64,000 nt of DNA from UBA6912 sp963792895 (GCA_963792895.1 CAWBYA010000007.1:1178001-1242000); one strand, 5' to 3'. Shown: positions 33,612 through 43,565, numbered from the stretch's first letter. The notes: generated from the letters alone by a model not told the origin. Translations and numbers: made by a program.

Positions 33612-35072
33612 ATGGTCCGCAACGACGCTCTCAATGTCGCGCTCGATGCTGGAGAGAACCCCTACCTCATGGGCGGCTACGCCCCGGTCGATACCGAGAT
33701 CGGGGCCGAGGATCTCGAGGTCATCGGCGAGATCCCTGCCGACCTCAATGGGCTCTACGTACGCAATGGGCCGAACCCCAGGTTCACCACCGAAGGCAGA
33801 TACCACTGGTTCGACGGGGACGGGATGCTCCATGCGATCCATCTCCGCAACGGCACCGCCACGTATCGCAATCGATGGATCCGAACCGATGGGTTCGCTG
33901 CGGATGGTGCGGCACGCCGGGCGCTGTGGAAGGGCGTGGCCGAGGATCGGGGCGGCAACCCCGACGATGGCTCCCGACTACGCCTGAAAGACACCGCCAA
34001 CACAGATGTGGTGTTCCACAACGGCAATCTCGTCGCCCTCTGGTACCTCGCAGGAGAGCCGTACCGCGTGGATCCGCTCACCCTGGAGACCGTCGGCAAG
34101 GAGGACTGGCAGGGCACCCGTCAATCGTGTGTTTCGGCCCACGCCAAGGTCGACCAGCGCACCGGCGAGTTCCTGTTCTTCGACTACGGGCCGGTGCCGC
34201 CGTACATGAGCTACGGCGTGGTCTCGCCGGACGGTGTGCTCAAGCACTTCGTTCCCATCGACCTGCCGGGTGCCCGGATGCCGCACGACATGGCGATCAC
34301 CGACGACTACTCGATCCTGATGGATCTCCCCCTCGTGATCGACCCCGAGTCGGCCAAGATCGGGCGTCATGCGCTCCTGTTCCTGCGGGACACGCCTGCG
34401 CGTTTCGGCGTCATCCCCCGTTACGGTTCGCAGAGCGACGTCCGATGGTTCGAGGCGGAGCCGTGCTACATCTACCACACGGTCAACGCCTACCAGGATG
34501 GCGACCAGATCGTCATGGACGTGTGCCGGTTCCGTCCTCCCGGCCCGCCTGCGGTGCCGCTGACTGGCCCACTGGCGAACATCCTCAACTACCTCAGGCT
34601 CGATGCGTACCTCCACCGGTATCGGTTCGACCTACGGACGGGGACAACGCACGAGGAGCCGCTCGACGAGCGGAACACGGAGTTCCCGACGATTCCCGCC
34701 AACCTCATCGGGCGCCGCAATCGGTACGCCTACAACGTCTCGATCAACAACGACTTCACGATGTACTTCGATGGGCTCGTCAAGTACGACCTCGAGACGG
34801 GCACGTCCGACCGGTATGGTTTTGGTGCCGGTCGGTTTGGGTCCGAGGCGCCCTTCGCCGCCCGCCGAGGAGCAACCAGCGAGGACGACGGCTACCTCGT
34901 CAGCTTCGTCTACGACGCCGCCGTCGATCGCTCCGAACTCCTGATCCTCGACGCTCAGGATCTCCCTGCCGGCCCCATCGGCCGCGTGTTGCTCCCCAAC
35001 CGGGTGCCCAATGGATTCCATGCGTGCTGGGTGCCAGAGGAGCAGCTCGACGCGGCGCGGGCTCGCTCCTGA
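33612..35072 (+). CDS. Carotenoid oxygenase (RPE65/CCD family)
   Basis: 486 residues from the ATG at 33612 behind GGGAGGAA. The seven-bladed propeller enzyme cleaves a C=C bond of carotenoids, apocarotenoids or stilbene-like compounds using Fe(II) held by four His. The four are visible in SAHAKVD, MPHDMAIT, YHTVNAYQ and NGFHACWV, with second-shell Glu in NTEFPTIP. LYVRNGPNP and HWFDGDGMLHAI are further family hallmarks. Substrate cannot be fixed; lignostilbene or apocarotenoid cleavage are both possible. Confidence 0.92.
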   Translation: MVRNDALNVALDAGENPYLMGGYAPVDTEIGAEDLEVIGEIPADLNGLYVRNGPNPRFTTEGRYHWFDGDGMLHAIHLRNGTATYRNRWIRTDGFAADGAARRALWKGVAEDRGGNPDDGSRLRLKDTANTDVVFHNGNLVALWYLAGEPYRVDPLTLETVGKEDWQGTRQSCVSAHAKVDQRTGEFLFFDYGPVPPYMSYGVVSPDGVLKHFVPIDLPGARMPHDMAITDDYSILMDLPLVIDPESAKIGRHALLFLRDTPARFGVIPRYGSQSDVRWFEAEPCYIYHTVNAYQDGDQIVMDVCRFRPPGPPAVPLTGPLANILNYLRLDAYLHRYRFDLRTGTTHEEPLDERNTEFPTIPANLIGRRNRYAYNVSINNDFTMYFDGLVKYDLETGTSDRYGFGAGRFGSEAPFAARRGATSEDDGYLVSFVYDAAVDRSELLILDAQDLPAGPIGRVLLPNRVPNGFHACWVPEEQLDAARARS

Positions 35073-35080
35073 CCCCCGCC

Positions 35081-36307
35081 ATGCGCAACGTGTTCGTTCT
35101 CGGCGGCCACCAGACGGACTTCGCCACGAACTGGGCGAAGCACGGCGGCGGGCTGTTCGACATGATGCGCGATGCGTTCGCCGGCGCCCTCGATGCGACC
35201 GGCCTCGGCGCCGAGGAGATCGAGGTGGCGCACATCGGCAACTTCGCCGCCGAGCTCTTCACCGGCCAGGGTCATCTCGGCGGGCTGTTCGCCTCGCTCG
35301 ATCCCGCACTCGACGGGGTGCCGGCGGTACGTCACGAAGCTGCGTGTGCCTCAGGCTCGATGGCGGTGCTCGCTGCGGCGGCCGACCTCGAGGCCGGGCG
35401 CTACGACGTCGCCGCCGTCATCGGCGTCGAACAGATGCGCAACGTCGCAACGGCCGAGGCAGCAGAGCACCTCGGTGCAGCACTCTGGGTGGGTGCCGAG
35501 GCGACCGACGAGGCCTTTCCGTGGCCGGCGCAGTTCTCCGAGATCGCCGACGCGTATGCCGAACGACACGGGCTCGAATACGCCCACCTGATGGCGCTCG
35601 CTGAGAAGGCGTTCGACAACGCCAAGCGCAACCCGAACGCCCAGACTCGGTCGTGGCGTTTCGAAGACGATGCCTTCACCGCCGACGACGATCTGAACCC
35701 CATCGTGGCCGGGCGTATCCGAAAGCAGGATTGCGCCCGCATCACCGACGGAGCGGCCGTCGTTGTCCTCGCCTCGCCAGAGTTTGCGGGGCGCTTCTCG
35801 GCCAGGCGCTCGAAGGACGTCTCGGATCTCCCCAGGATCTCGGGATGGGGTCATCGCACGGCTCGGATGAAGCTCCACGACAAGCTCAACGCCAGCCGGG
35901 AAGCACCACTGGTGTTCCCGCACGTTCGGGGGGCGATCACCGATGCGTGGGGCCGCGCTGGGATCAATGGGCCTCATTCCCTCGACCTCATCGAGACGCA
36001 CGACTGCTTCACGATCACCGAGTACATGGCCATCGACCACTTCGGGCTCACACCGCCCGGCGAGTCGTGGCGTGCCATCGAAGAGGGCACGCTGCAATTC
36101 GGCGGCTCGCTGCCCGTCAACCCATCCGGCGGCCTCATCGGCACCGGCCACCCGGTTGGGGCGACGGGAGTGCGCATGCTCCTCGATGCCTGCCGCCAGG
36201 TGACCGGTGCAGCCGGCGACTACCAGATCGAGGGTGCCCGACGGGCGCAGACGCTCAACATCGGCGGTAGCGCCACCACCGTTGCGTCGTTCGTGGTCGA
36301 GCGGTGA
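35081..36307 (+). CDS. SCP2-type thiolase (acetyl-CoA acyltransferase)
   Basis: 408 residues from the ATG at 35081; the open frame extends far upstream but only as antisense-like sequence over the oxygenase gene. The nucleophile is Cys89 in HEAACASGSMA. The HDCF motif (THDCFTITE) that marks SCP2-type thiolases and GTGHPVGATG with its His are intact. It cleaves or condenses beta-ketoacyl-CoA, probably on a bulky acyl chain. The stop overlaps the next thiolase start as GTGA. Confidence 0.88.
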   Translation: MRNVFVLGGHQTDFATNWAKHGGGLFDMMRDAFAGALDATGLGAEEIEVAHIGNFAAELFTGQGHLGGLFASLDPALDGVPAVRHEAACASGSMAVLAAAADLEAGRYDVAAVIGVEQMRNVATAEAAEHLGAALWVGAEATDEAFPWPAQFSEIADAYAERHGLEYAHLMALAEKAFDNAKRNPNAQTRSWRFEDDAFTADDDLNPIVAGRIRKQDCARITDGAAVVVLASPEFAGRFSARRSKDVSDLPRISGWGHRTARMKLHDKLNASREAPLVFPHVRGAITDAWGRAGINGPHSLDLIETHDCFTITEYMAIDHFGLTPPGESWRAIEEGTLQFGGSLPVNPSGGLIGTGHPVGATGVRMLLDACRQVTGAAGDYQIEGARRAQTLNIGGSATTVASFVVER

Positions 36308-37512
36308 GCCGCACCGCAGTCATCGTTGATGCCGTGCGCACGCCGCGCGGGAAGGCGAAGCCGGGTGGCGGCCTGTCGGGTGTGGCCCCGCTGAAGATCG
36401 TGACGCAGATGCTCAGCGCCCTTCAGCGCCGAGGCGATTTGGACCCGGCCGTCGTCGACGACGTGATCATCGGGTGTGCGACCCAAACGGGCGAGCAAGG
36501 CGGCAACATCGCGAAGACTGCAGCCCTCGAGGTGGGATGGCCGGACTCCGTTCCCGGGGTGACGATCAACCGCTTCTGCGCATCCGGGCTCGATGCCGTC
36601 AACCTCGCTGCCGCCAAGATCCAAGCCGGAATGGCCGACGTCGTCGTGGCCGGGGGAGTGGAGTCGGTGTCCCGGGTGCCGATGTACGCCGACAACGGGC
36701 CGCTCTACACCGACCCGGCCGTTGCGGCCGCAACCGGGGGAGGTGTCTTCATGGGGGTCGCCGCCGACTTGGTGGCGACACTCGAGGGTTTCGACCGAGA
36801 AGAGCTCGACGCCTACGGGGTGGAGTCGCACCAACGAGCGGCGGCAGCGTGGGAAGCCGGGCGCTTCGATCGTTCGCTCGCCCTCATCGAGGACGCTGCC
36901 GGCCACGTTCCGCTCGCCACCGACGAGCACGTCCGGGCCGACGCCAGTCGCGAGCAGGCGGCAGCCATGGCGCCTGCGTTCGCCGAGATGGGTGCGGCCG
37001 GACAGGATGCCATGATCCTCGAACGATTCCCGTCACTGGCCCAGGTGCGTCACTTTCATCACCGGGGCAATTCGCCGTCTCTCGCCGATGGCGGCGGCGC
37101 CGTGCTGGTGATGAGCGAGTCTCGCGCCACCGAGTTGGGCTCGACGCCGCGAGCCGCGATCCGCAGCGGCGCCACCTCGAGTGTCGACCCCGTCATCATG
37201 TTGACCGCCGGGCAGCTTGCGGTCGAGAGGGCGGTCGCCAGAGCGGGGATCGCCCTCGACGACGTCGACCTGTTCGAGTTCGCCGAGGCCTTCGCCGCAG
37301 TGTGTCTCAAGTTCCAGCGTGACCTCGGGGTTGGGTCTGAGCGCTTCAACGTCAACGGCGGCACGATCGCCATGGGCCATGCGTTTGGGGCAACCGGCGC
37401 GATCCTCACGGCCACGCTGCTCGACGAGTTGGAGCGCCGAGGTGGGCGCTTCGGTGTCGTCGGGATCAGCGGCGCCGCCGGGCTCGGCGTCGCCACCGTC
37501 TTGTCGCGGTGA
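36304..37512 (+). CDS. Acetyl-CoA C-acyltransferase (FadA-type thiolase), second active-site Cys replaced
   Basis: 402 residues, GTG start overlapping the previous stop. The acyl-carrying Cys92 is present in NRFCASGLDAVN, and the His in MGHAFGATGA. The C-terminal motif that normally reads CxGGGxG has become GISGAAGLGVA, which places Ser where the proton-donating Cys should be. NVNGGTIAMGHAF and VFEFAEAFA-like LFEFAEAFAA are normal. It belongs to the degradative thiolases of beta-oxidation. Loss of the second Cys should slow condensation or thiolysis, so the enzyme may be specialised or weak. Confidence 0.85.
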   Translation: MSRTAVIVDAVRTPRGKAKPGGGLSGVAPLKIVTQMLSALQRRGDLDPAVVDDVIIGCATQTGEQGGNIAKTAALEVGWPDSVPGVTINRFCASGLDAVNLAAAKIQAGMADVVVAGGVESVSRVPMYADNGPLYTDPAVAAATGGGVFMGVAADLVATLEGFDREELDAYGVESHQRAAAAWEAGRFDRSLALIEDAAGHVPLATDEHVRADASREQAAAMAPAFAEMGAAGQDAMILERFPSLAQVRHFHHRGNSPSLADGGGAVLVMSESRATELGSTPRAAIRSGATSSVDPVIMLTAGQLAVERAVARAGIALDDVDLFEFAEAFAAVCLKFQRDLGVGSERFNVNGGTIAMGHAFGATGAILTATLLDELERRGGRFGVVGISGAAGLGVATVLSR

Positions 37513-37548
37513 TGGGCCGGGCTCGCTCGTACGACCGATGTCGCTCGA

Positions 37549-38952
37549 TCAATCCTCGACGATCTCGCAGCGAATGCCTCCTGGATCGGTTGGCATGAAA
37601 CGCTCCTCGGTCAAATCGACGAGCCATGCCTCTCCGACGGAGCCGGCGAGATCATCTGGGCCGCTCACGCCAACCGCGGGAGTGCCCTCGCCGTCCCAGC
37701 ACACGTACTCGACCGCACCAGCCGGCAGCTCCGTCTCTGCGAGCACCCGCCAGATGGCATTCCCGCCGAGATCCCACCCGAGGAAGGCCTTCAACCACAC
37801 GCTCCGTGTCGATGCTTCGTCGCCGGCGTCGGGAAGCGTGCCGACAACCGACACTGCATAGGGGTAGACGTATCCCCACGAGCCGAGAGTCATTCCGCCG
37901 AGCTCCTCGAGAGGCATCACCCGCGGAAGCGATACGGACAGGTCGAGCAGCCGGCCGCATGCGTCGGGATCCTCTGCGCATCCCCCAGCCCCGGTCACGA
38001 TGCGGCCGGTGGCGGAGTCGCCGATCGGGGCGGCGGAGAGGTCGGGGCACGTTGCGGCATCCGCTGCGATCTCGACGAGCTCGAGGGCGTCTGAATCGAT
38101 ACGCCACAGCCGCCCGATGGTGGGGCCGTGAGGTCCGAAGCCGAGCTGGGCTACGTGGCGCACGTAGCCGTCCACGAAGCACGTGGCGGCAACGAACCCG
38201 GTAGCGGCCGGGATGAAGAGATCGATCGCATCGGCGACGCGGTAGCGCTCCCAGATGCCGCGGTAGCCGGCGAGCTCGAGCAGGAGGATCGTCACGTCGA
38301 GGTCCGTGTCGTAGGCGCCCCTATCGCCGGTTCCGGAGTTCTCAGCGAAGCCGAGCCACAGAGTGACCTCGCTGCCGTCGTCGTTCCATGCGACAGGCAG
38401 CCGCGCTCCGCTGAACAGACCTGTCGGTTGGTCATCGAGGTAGTACTGCTGGACGTAGATGGGCGCCTGCTCCCAGACCGTGTCGATCACCATGCCTTCA
38501 AGCCCGTGGGGCGGCTCGTAGTAGACGGGCACGCTCACGACGGTGCGGTTGCCTGCGCCGTCCGTTGCCTCGAATGTGACCACGTTGCCGCCGGGGCCGA
38601 GCACGAGCGTGGTCGACCAGGATCCGTCTGCGGCAACGGCGACCTCCTTCCGACCAGCTGTGACCAGAGCGACACCGGGCTCGCTGTGTCCGGCAAATCG
38701 GCACTCGGCAGCTTCGACGTTTGCCCCGGCGACCGGTTCCATTACGACGACTGCCGGCGGACGGTCGTCCGGTGGCGCGGTCGTGGGAGCCGGACGCGGA
38801 CTCGTGCCTGGCGGCGTCACTAGGGCGGAGGTGGGCGTGATGACGGTCGGCAACTGGGTCGGAGGCGCCGTTCCAACGGTCCGCCCGCCTCCACATCCGG
38901 AAGCGACAATCGCCAGGACGAGGCCGGTGAAGAGCACGTGGCGCATCAGCAC
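37549..38952 (-). CDS. Large predicted lipoprotein with N-terminal Pro/Thr linker and Ig-like segment
   Basis: 467 residues. The signal peptide ends in a lipobox (LVLAIVASGC, Cys20). A Pro/Thr-rich tether (~30-68) leads to a compact beta segment (VMEPVAGANVEAAECRF ... GNVVTFEATDGAGN) that resembles the Ig-like domains of bacterial surface proteins. The remaining ~330 residues are rich in Trp, Asp and paired Cys and match nothing I know. It is anchored outside the membrane. It converges on the thiolase operon. Confidence 0.65.
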   Translation of the reverse strand: MLMRHVLFTGLVLAIVASGCGGGRTVGTAPPTQLPTVITPTSALVTPPGTSPRPAPTTAPPDDRPPAVVVMEPVAGANVEAAECRFAGHSEPGVALVTAGRKEVAVAADGSWSTTLVLGPGGNVVTFEATDGAGNRTVVSVPVYYEPPHGLEGMVIDTVWEQAPIYVQQYYLDDQPTGLFSGARLPVAWNDDGSEVTLWLGFAENSGTGDRGAYDTDLDVTILLLELAGYRGIWERYRVADAIDLFIPAATGFVAATCFVDGYVRHVAQLGFGPHGPTIGRLWRIDSDALELVEIAADAATCPDLSAAPIGDSATGRIVTGAGGCAEDPDACGRLLDLSVSLPRVMPLEELGGMTLGSWGYVYPYAVSVVGTLPDAGDEASTRSVWLKAFLGWDLGGNAIWRVLAETELPAGAVEYVCWDGEGTPAVGVSGPDDLAGSVGEAWLVDLTEERFMPTDPGGIRCEIVED

Positions 38953-39292
38953 CCCTTCACCTCCATCGTTGGGGACGCCACCGTCGCCGCGCTAGGGCCA
39001 TTCGGACAGAGCCTCTCCCAATCTCGCCGAATGCGATGCCCTCGACTTCGCCGCGCTGGTCGACCGGACGGTCGTATTCGACGGAACCGTATGCCGGTGC
39101 CGATTACGCCCTCGAGGTCAGGCCGCGGTACAGTGACGTCGTGCCGCTGGTTCAGACTGGGACTTCGGCGGCAGCCAAACGTTCGCCGACGAGGGACTCG
39201 GTGCACTGCATAGGGGGGACGGGGATGACCATTCCCGCACGAGATCAGAGGTATCGCGCTCGCGCCCGAGTTGTGGTGCGTGGTGGTCTGAC
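38953..39292. other. Divergent intergenic region upstream of the sugar cassette
   Basis: 340 bp between the lipoprotein gene and rfbF. It should carry promoters in both directions. No gene, hairpin or recognisable operator is visible; a Shine-Dalgarno-like site before the rfbF ATG is weak. Confidence 0.35.
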
Positions 39293-40060
39293 ATGAAGGT
39301 GGGAATCCTGGCCGGCGGGTTTGGCACCCGCCTCGGTGAAGAAACCGAGCGGATTCCCAAGCCGATGGTCGAGATAGGCGGCATGCCGATTCTCTGGCAC
39401 ATCATGCGCTATTACGAGCACTTCGGACACACCGAGTTTGCGATCGCGCTCGGCTACAAGAGCCGCTATATCAAGCGTTGGTTCAGCGAGTATTCGGCGC
39501 TCTCGGGCCATCTTCATCTCGATCTCGGGCTTCGGGAGTCGTCGACCGCAGCCGGCGATATCCCGAATTGGAAGGTCTCCCTCATCGAGACCGGTCGCGA
39601 GACAGGGACCGGCGGGCGCATCAAACGCCTCATGCCGTACCTTGGCAACGAGACGGCGATGGTCACGTGGGGTGACGGACTCTCCACCGTTGACCTGGAT
39701 GCACTCCTGGATTTCCACAGGTCGCACGGGAAACTCGCAACGCTCACTGCGGTGAGACCCCCGGCGCGGTTCGGTCACATCGACATCGACGGTGATCAGA
39801 TCACCGAGTTCAACGAGAAGCCGCAAGCCGGCGAAGGTTGGATCAATGGTGCGTTCTTCGTCTTGGAGCCGGACGTGGCCGAGTTCATCGATGGCGACCA
39901 CACGATGTTCGAGCGGGAGCCCTTGCAGAGGCTCGCCCAAGCGGGCCAGCTGATGGCCTACAAGCACTACGACTTCTGGCAGTGTATGGACACCCTTCGC
40001 GACAAGAAGCTGCTCGAGAGGTTCTGGGAGACTGGGAAACCGCCATGGAAAGTCTGGTAG
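39293..40060 (+). CDS. rfbF: Glucose-1-phosphate cytidylyltransferase
   Basis: 255 residues, the standard RfbF length. The nucleotidyltransferase signature is LAGGFGTRLGEETERIPKPM, with metal-binding TWGDGLSTVD, RPPARFGHI, and NEKPQAGEGWINGAFFVLEP. It couples CTP to glucose-1-phosphate to make CDP-glucose, the entry step to CDP-3,6-dideoxy or branched sugars. Epimerase/dehydratase, two methyltransferases and a glycosyltransferase follow, so the product is probably a methylated deoxysugar placed on a surface glycan or a secondary metabolite. Confidence 0.93.
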   Translation: MKVGILAGGFGTRLGEETERIPKPMVEIGGMPILWHIMRYYEHFGHTEFAIALGYKSRYIKRWFSEYSALSGHLHLDLGLRESSTAAGDIPNWKVSLIETGRETGTGGRIKRLMPYLGNETAMVTWGDGLSTVDLDALLDFHRSHGKLATLTAVRPPARFGHIDIDGDQITEFNEKPQAGEGWINGAFFVLEPDVAEFIDGDHTMFEREPLQRLAQAGQLMAYKHYDFWQCMDTLRDKKLLERFWETGKPPWKVW

Positions 40061-40106
40061 CGCCCCTGCGCAAGGGCCGGGCGACCGGCGGCGAAGAGAG
40101 GAAGTC

Positions 40107-41144
40107 ATGAAGGTATTGGTCACTGGGCACGACGGCTACATCGGGACCGTGTTGGTGCCGATGTTCCGAGAAGCCGGACATGAGGTCATTGGGCTGGACA
40201 GCTACCTCTTCGGAGATTGCCTGTTCGGGCAAGCTGGGGAAGATCCGCCCTCGTTGCGGATCGACGTTCGCGATGTTGCGCCGGAACAGCTCGAGGGCTT
40301 CGATGCCGTTGTCCATCTCGCGGCTGTGTCGAATGATCCCCTCGGGGACCTGAATCCCGATTCGACGCTCGAGATCAATCATCGCGCCACGGTGCGATTG
40401 GCGCAGGCGGCAAAAGCGGCCGGGGTCGAGAGGTTCCTGTTCTCGTCCTCGTGCAGCCTCTACGGCGCACAGGACGACGACTACCTCGACGAGAGCGGGA
40501 GCTTCAACCCGGTGACGCCGTACGGCGAGTCGAAAGTCCTGAGCGAGCGTGACCTGGGTGCGATGGCGGACGACGACTTCAGCCCGACCTACCTGCGCAA
40601 TGCCACTGCGTACGGGGTGTCACCACGGCTGCGCGGCGATCTCGTGGTGAACAACCTCACCGGTTTCGCCGTCACCACCGGCAAGGTGTTCCTGAAGAGC
40701 GATGGCTCGTCTTGGCGTCCGCTCGTACACATCGAGGACATCTCCCGGGCGTTCCTCGCGATCGTCGAGGCCGAGCGGGCCGTGGTCCACGACGAGGCGT
40801 TCAACATCGGCGCCACCGACGAGAACTACAGGATTCGGGACGTTGCGGAGCTGGTCGAGGGCGTAGTCCCTGGGAGCGCAGTGACGTTGTCTGATGCCGC
40901 GTTCAACGATCCCCGCAACTACCGCGTGAGCTGCGAGAAGCTGGCGACTGCACTGCCGGAGGCTCGCCCCCGATGGACCGTCCGGAAGGGCATCGAGGAG
41001 CTGTACGAGGCCTACACGCGTCATGGCCTGAGCCTCGTCGATCTCGAAGGTGACCGATACATGAGAATCCGCCACGTGCAGTCGCTGCAGAATGCTGGTC
41101 GGCTCGACGCCAGCCTGCGTTGGACGGCCGGAACAACCCCGTGA
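40107..41144 (+). CDS. NAD-dependent sugar epimerase/dehydratase (extended SDR)
   Basis: 345 residues, preceded by AGAGAGGAAG. The Rossmann motif is GHDGYIG (residues 7-13), the catalytic Ser lies in FSSSCSLYG and the YxxxK in PYGESK. VHIEDISRAF and the GIEELYEAY end are typical of nucleotide-sugar epimerases/dehydratases. It presumably acts on CDP-glucose or a derivative made by RfbF. The stop overlaps the methyltransferase start (GTGA at 41141-41144). Confidence 0.88.
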   Translation: MKVLVTGHDGYIGTVLVPMFREAGHEVIGLDSYLFGDCLFGQAGEDPPSLRIDVRDVAPEQLEGFDAVVHLAAVSNDPLGDLNPDSTLEINHRATVRLAQAAKAAGVERFLFSSSCSLYGAQDDDYLDESGSFNPVTPYGESKVLSERDLGAMADDDFSPTYLRNATAYGVSPRLRGDLVVNNLTGFAVTTGKVFLKSDGSSWRPLVHIEDISRAFLAIVEAERAVVHDEAFNIGATDENYRIRDVAELVEGVVPGSAVTLSDAAFNDPRNYRVSCEKLATALPEARPRWTVRKGIEELYEAYTRHGLSLVDLEGDRYMRIRHVQSLQNAGRLDASLRWTAGTTP

Positions 41145-42385
41145 CGGCGACGGCTCCATCCGTAGCCTGTCGGTCCTGCGGGTCCGCTCCGCTCGTGCCC
41201 TTCCTCGACTTGGGGACGACGCCGCTCGCCGATGCCCTCGTGCGTCCCGGAGCCCTGGGAGCGCCGGAACGCTGCTTCCCGCTCGAGGTTGCCTTCTGCC
41301 CCACCTGCACGCTCGTCCAGATTCTCGAAGAGGTTCCCGCCGAGGTGCTCTTCGTGGAGAACTACTTGTACTTCTCCTCGTTCTCCGACTTTCTGCTGCG
41401 ACATGCGAAGGACCACGCCGAGTGGCTGACGACCGCCAGGGGTCTCGGCCCGAGTTCGCTGGTCGTCGAGCTGGCCAGCAACGACGGCTACCTGCTCCGC
41501 AACTTCGTCGAGCGCGGAATTCCGGTTCTTGGGATCGATCCGGCTCCCGACCAGGCTGCAGCTGCCAACGCCGCTGGTGTCCCGACGCTGGCCGAGTTCT
41601 TCGACACCGAGATGGCGCGCCGTCTCCGCGCCGAAGGCAAGGCCGCCGACGTGATCATCGCCAACAACGTGTTGGCCCACGTGCCAGACCTGAACGGGTT
41701 CGTGGCCGGCATGGCCACGCTTCTCGCCGACGACGGTCTCATCACCGTCGAGAACCCGTATGTGCGCGAGCTCATCGACCACTGCGAGTTCGACACCATC
41801 TACCACGAGCACTTCTGCTACTACGCGTGCACGTCGATCGATCGGCTCATGCAGCGCCACGGGCTGTGGCTGAACCACGTTGAGTTCTTCCCGGACTTGC
41901 ACGGCGGCACACTGCGCTGGCACATCGGCAAGCAGCGGGCACGGAGCGCAGAAGCGACGCGGTACCTGGAGACGGAGAAGCGGATCGGTCTGGATCACAT
42001 CGAGTACTACTCGGAGTTTGCCTCCCGTGTCGCTGATGTCCGGAGGGATCTGCTGGAGCTCCTGACGGATCTGCGTTCGCAGGGAGCATCCATCGCTGGC
42101 TATGGCGCCGCCGCCAAAGGCTCGACGCTCCTCAACGCGACGGGCATCGGCACCGACCTGGTCGAGTACGTGGTGGATCGCAACGTCCACAAGCATGGGA
42201 CCTACATGCCGGGCACGCATCAGCCGGTGCTGGGGCCAGAGGTGCTGCTCGAGCGACAGCCCGATTACGTCCTGCTTCTCGCCTGGAACTTCGCCGACGA
42301 GATCATGGCGCAACAGGAGGACTACATCGCACGGGGCGGCCGATTCATCGTCCCCGTTCCCACCCCGGAGGTCATCGGTGGTTGA
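41141..42385 (+). CDS. NDP-hexose C-methyltransferase
   Basis: 414 residues from the GTG at 41141, which overlaps the epimerase stop; a TTG at 41120 is less likely. A zinc-binding N-terminus (CRSCGS ... CPTCTLVQI) precedes the SAM domain (VVELASNDGYLLRNF) with YHEHFCYY, the catalytic His/Tyr region of TylC3/TcaB9-type sugar C3-methyltransferases. A C-terminal Rossmann-like domain follows (IAGYGAAAKGSTLLN). It adds a methyl branch to a keto-deoxysugar nucleotide. Confidence 0.88.
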   Translation: MTATAPSVACRSCGSAPLVPFLDLGTTPLADALVRPGALGAPERCFPLEVAFCPTCTLVQILEEVPAEVLFVENYLYFSSFSDFLLRHAKDHAEWLTTARGLGPSSLVVELASNDGYLLRNFVERGIPVLGIDPAPDQAAAANAAGVPTLAEFFDTEMARRLRAEGKAADVIIANNVLAHVPDLNGFVAGMATLLADDGLITVENPYVRELIDHCEFDTIYHEHFCYYACTSIDRLMQRHGLWLNHVEFFPDLHGGTLRWHIGKQRARSAEATRYLETEKRIGLDHIEYYSEFASRVADVRRDLLELLTDLRSQGASIAGYGAAAKGSTLLNATGIGTDLVEYVVDRNVHKHGTYMPGTHQPVLGPEVLLERQPDYVLLLAWNFADEIMAQQEDYIARGGRFIVPVPTPEVIGG

Positions 42386-43550
42386 CTCAGTCTGTCCCGC
42401 CTGTGGGAGCGATGCGCTCGAAGGATTCCACACGCAGGGTGCCGTCCCGGCAAACAGCTGTTTGCTGCTGACCAGCCGGGAAGAAGCTGCCGCTTTCCCC
42501 GTCGGATCACTGCACCTTGCGTTTTGCACGGCATGCGGCTTCGTCACCAATACGCAGTTCGATCCCACGCTCGCCGAGTACTCCGACCGGTATGAAGAGA
42601 CACAGGGATTCTCGGAGCGGTTCGTGAGCTTCGCTCGATCGTTGGCGCACAAGTGGGTGGCCGATCACGACCTCGCAGGCAAGACGGTCCTCGAAATCGG
42701 ATGCGGCAAGGGTGAGTTTCTCGTGATGATGGCTGAGGCCGGGATCGGGCACGGCATAGGCATCGACCCGGGGGTCCACCCAGAACGCATCGAGACGACG
42801 GTCGGTGATCGTCTCGAATGGATCGCCGACTTCTACTCCGACGACTACGCCCACCTCGAGGCAGACGCCATCGTATGCCGCCACACGCTCGAGCACATAG
42901 GTCCCGTGGGAGCGTTCGTCGGCATGATCCGGCGTGCGATCGGCGACAGGCTGGACACCCGGGTGCTGTTCGAGGTACCGGACACGCAACGGGTGCTCGA
43001 TGAAGTGGCGTTCTGGGACGTGTACTACGAGCACTGCTCGTACTTCAGCGCGGGTTCTCTCGCCAGGCTCTTCGAGCGGCACGGCTTCGAGGTGCTCGAT
43101 CTCACCTTGGCGTATGACGACCAATACCTCATCTGCGAGGCCAGGCCGGTTGGCGCAGGCGAGACGCCACGGCCGTGGGTAGCGGACGACTTGGAGGCGC
43201 TCCGCGCAGGTGTGGACCACTTCCGGCGGGCCTATGCGGAAACGCTCGGTGTGTGGGAAGACCGCCTCGGCATCCTTCGCAAAGGAGGCGGGACTGCGGT
43301 GATCTGGGGTGCGGGATCGAAAGGCGTCTCGTTCCTCTCCGTCGTCGGCGACAACGTGAGCGCCGCCGTCGACATCAATCCCTACAAGCACGGCATGTAC
43401 ATGGCCGGCACCGGACACCCCATCATCTCTCCCGGCGAGCTACGTGCCATCGAGCCGGATCTGGTGATAGCGATGAACCCCGTCTACCTCGACGAGATTC
43501 GACGTGACCTGGATCTCCTCGGGATCGGCGCGACGCTGGTCGCCCTCTGA
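42378..43550 (+). CDS. Second C-methyltransferase-like SAM enzyme
   Basis: 390 residues, GTG start inside the 3' end of the previous gene (8-bp overlap). The layout is the same as its neighbour: a zinc site (CPACGS ... FCTACGF), SAM motif VLEIGCGKGEFL, DAIVCRHTLEHIGP, YYEHCSYF in place of YHEHF, and the C-terminal domain with WGAGSKGVSFLS. The two enzymes are diverged paralogues and may act at different carbons or on different intermediates. The change of the catalytic His-flanking residues to EHCSYF makes its exact chemistry uncertain. Confidence 0.82.
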   Translation: MVDSVCPACGSDALEGFHTQGAVPANSCLLLTSREEAAAFPVGSLHLAFCTACGFVTNTQFDPTLAEYSDRYEETQGFSERFVSFARSLAHKWVADHDLAGKTVLEIGCGKGEFLVMMAEAGIGHGIGIDPGVHPERIETTVGDRLEWIADFYSDDYAHLEADAIVCRHTLEHIGPVGAFVGMIRRAIGDRLDTRVLFEVPDTQRVLDEVAFWDVYYEHCSYFSAGSLARLFERHGFEVLDLTLAYDDQYLICEARPVGAGETPRPWVADDLEALRAGVDHFRRAYAETLGVWEDRLGILRKGGGTAVIWGAGSKGVSFLSVVGDNVSAAVDINPYKHGMYMAGTGHPIISPGELRAIEPDLVIAMNPVYLDEIRRDLDLLGIGATLVAL

Positions 43551-43565
43551 CCTTCGGCCGGACGG

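Noticed and set aside
33605..36307. A single 900-residue fusion ending in a thiolase
   Set aside because: The first ~490 codons are an out-of-frame shadow of the carotenoid oxygenase, rich in Arg/Pro; the thiolase begins at the ATG at 35081.
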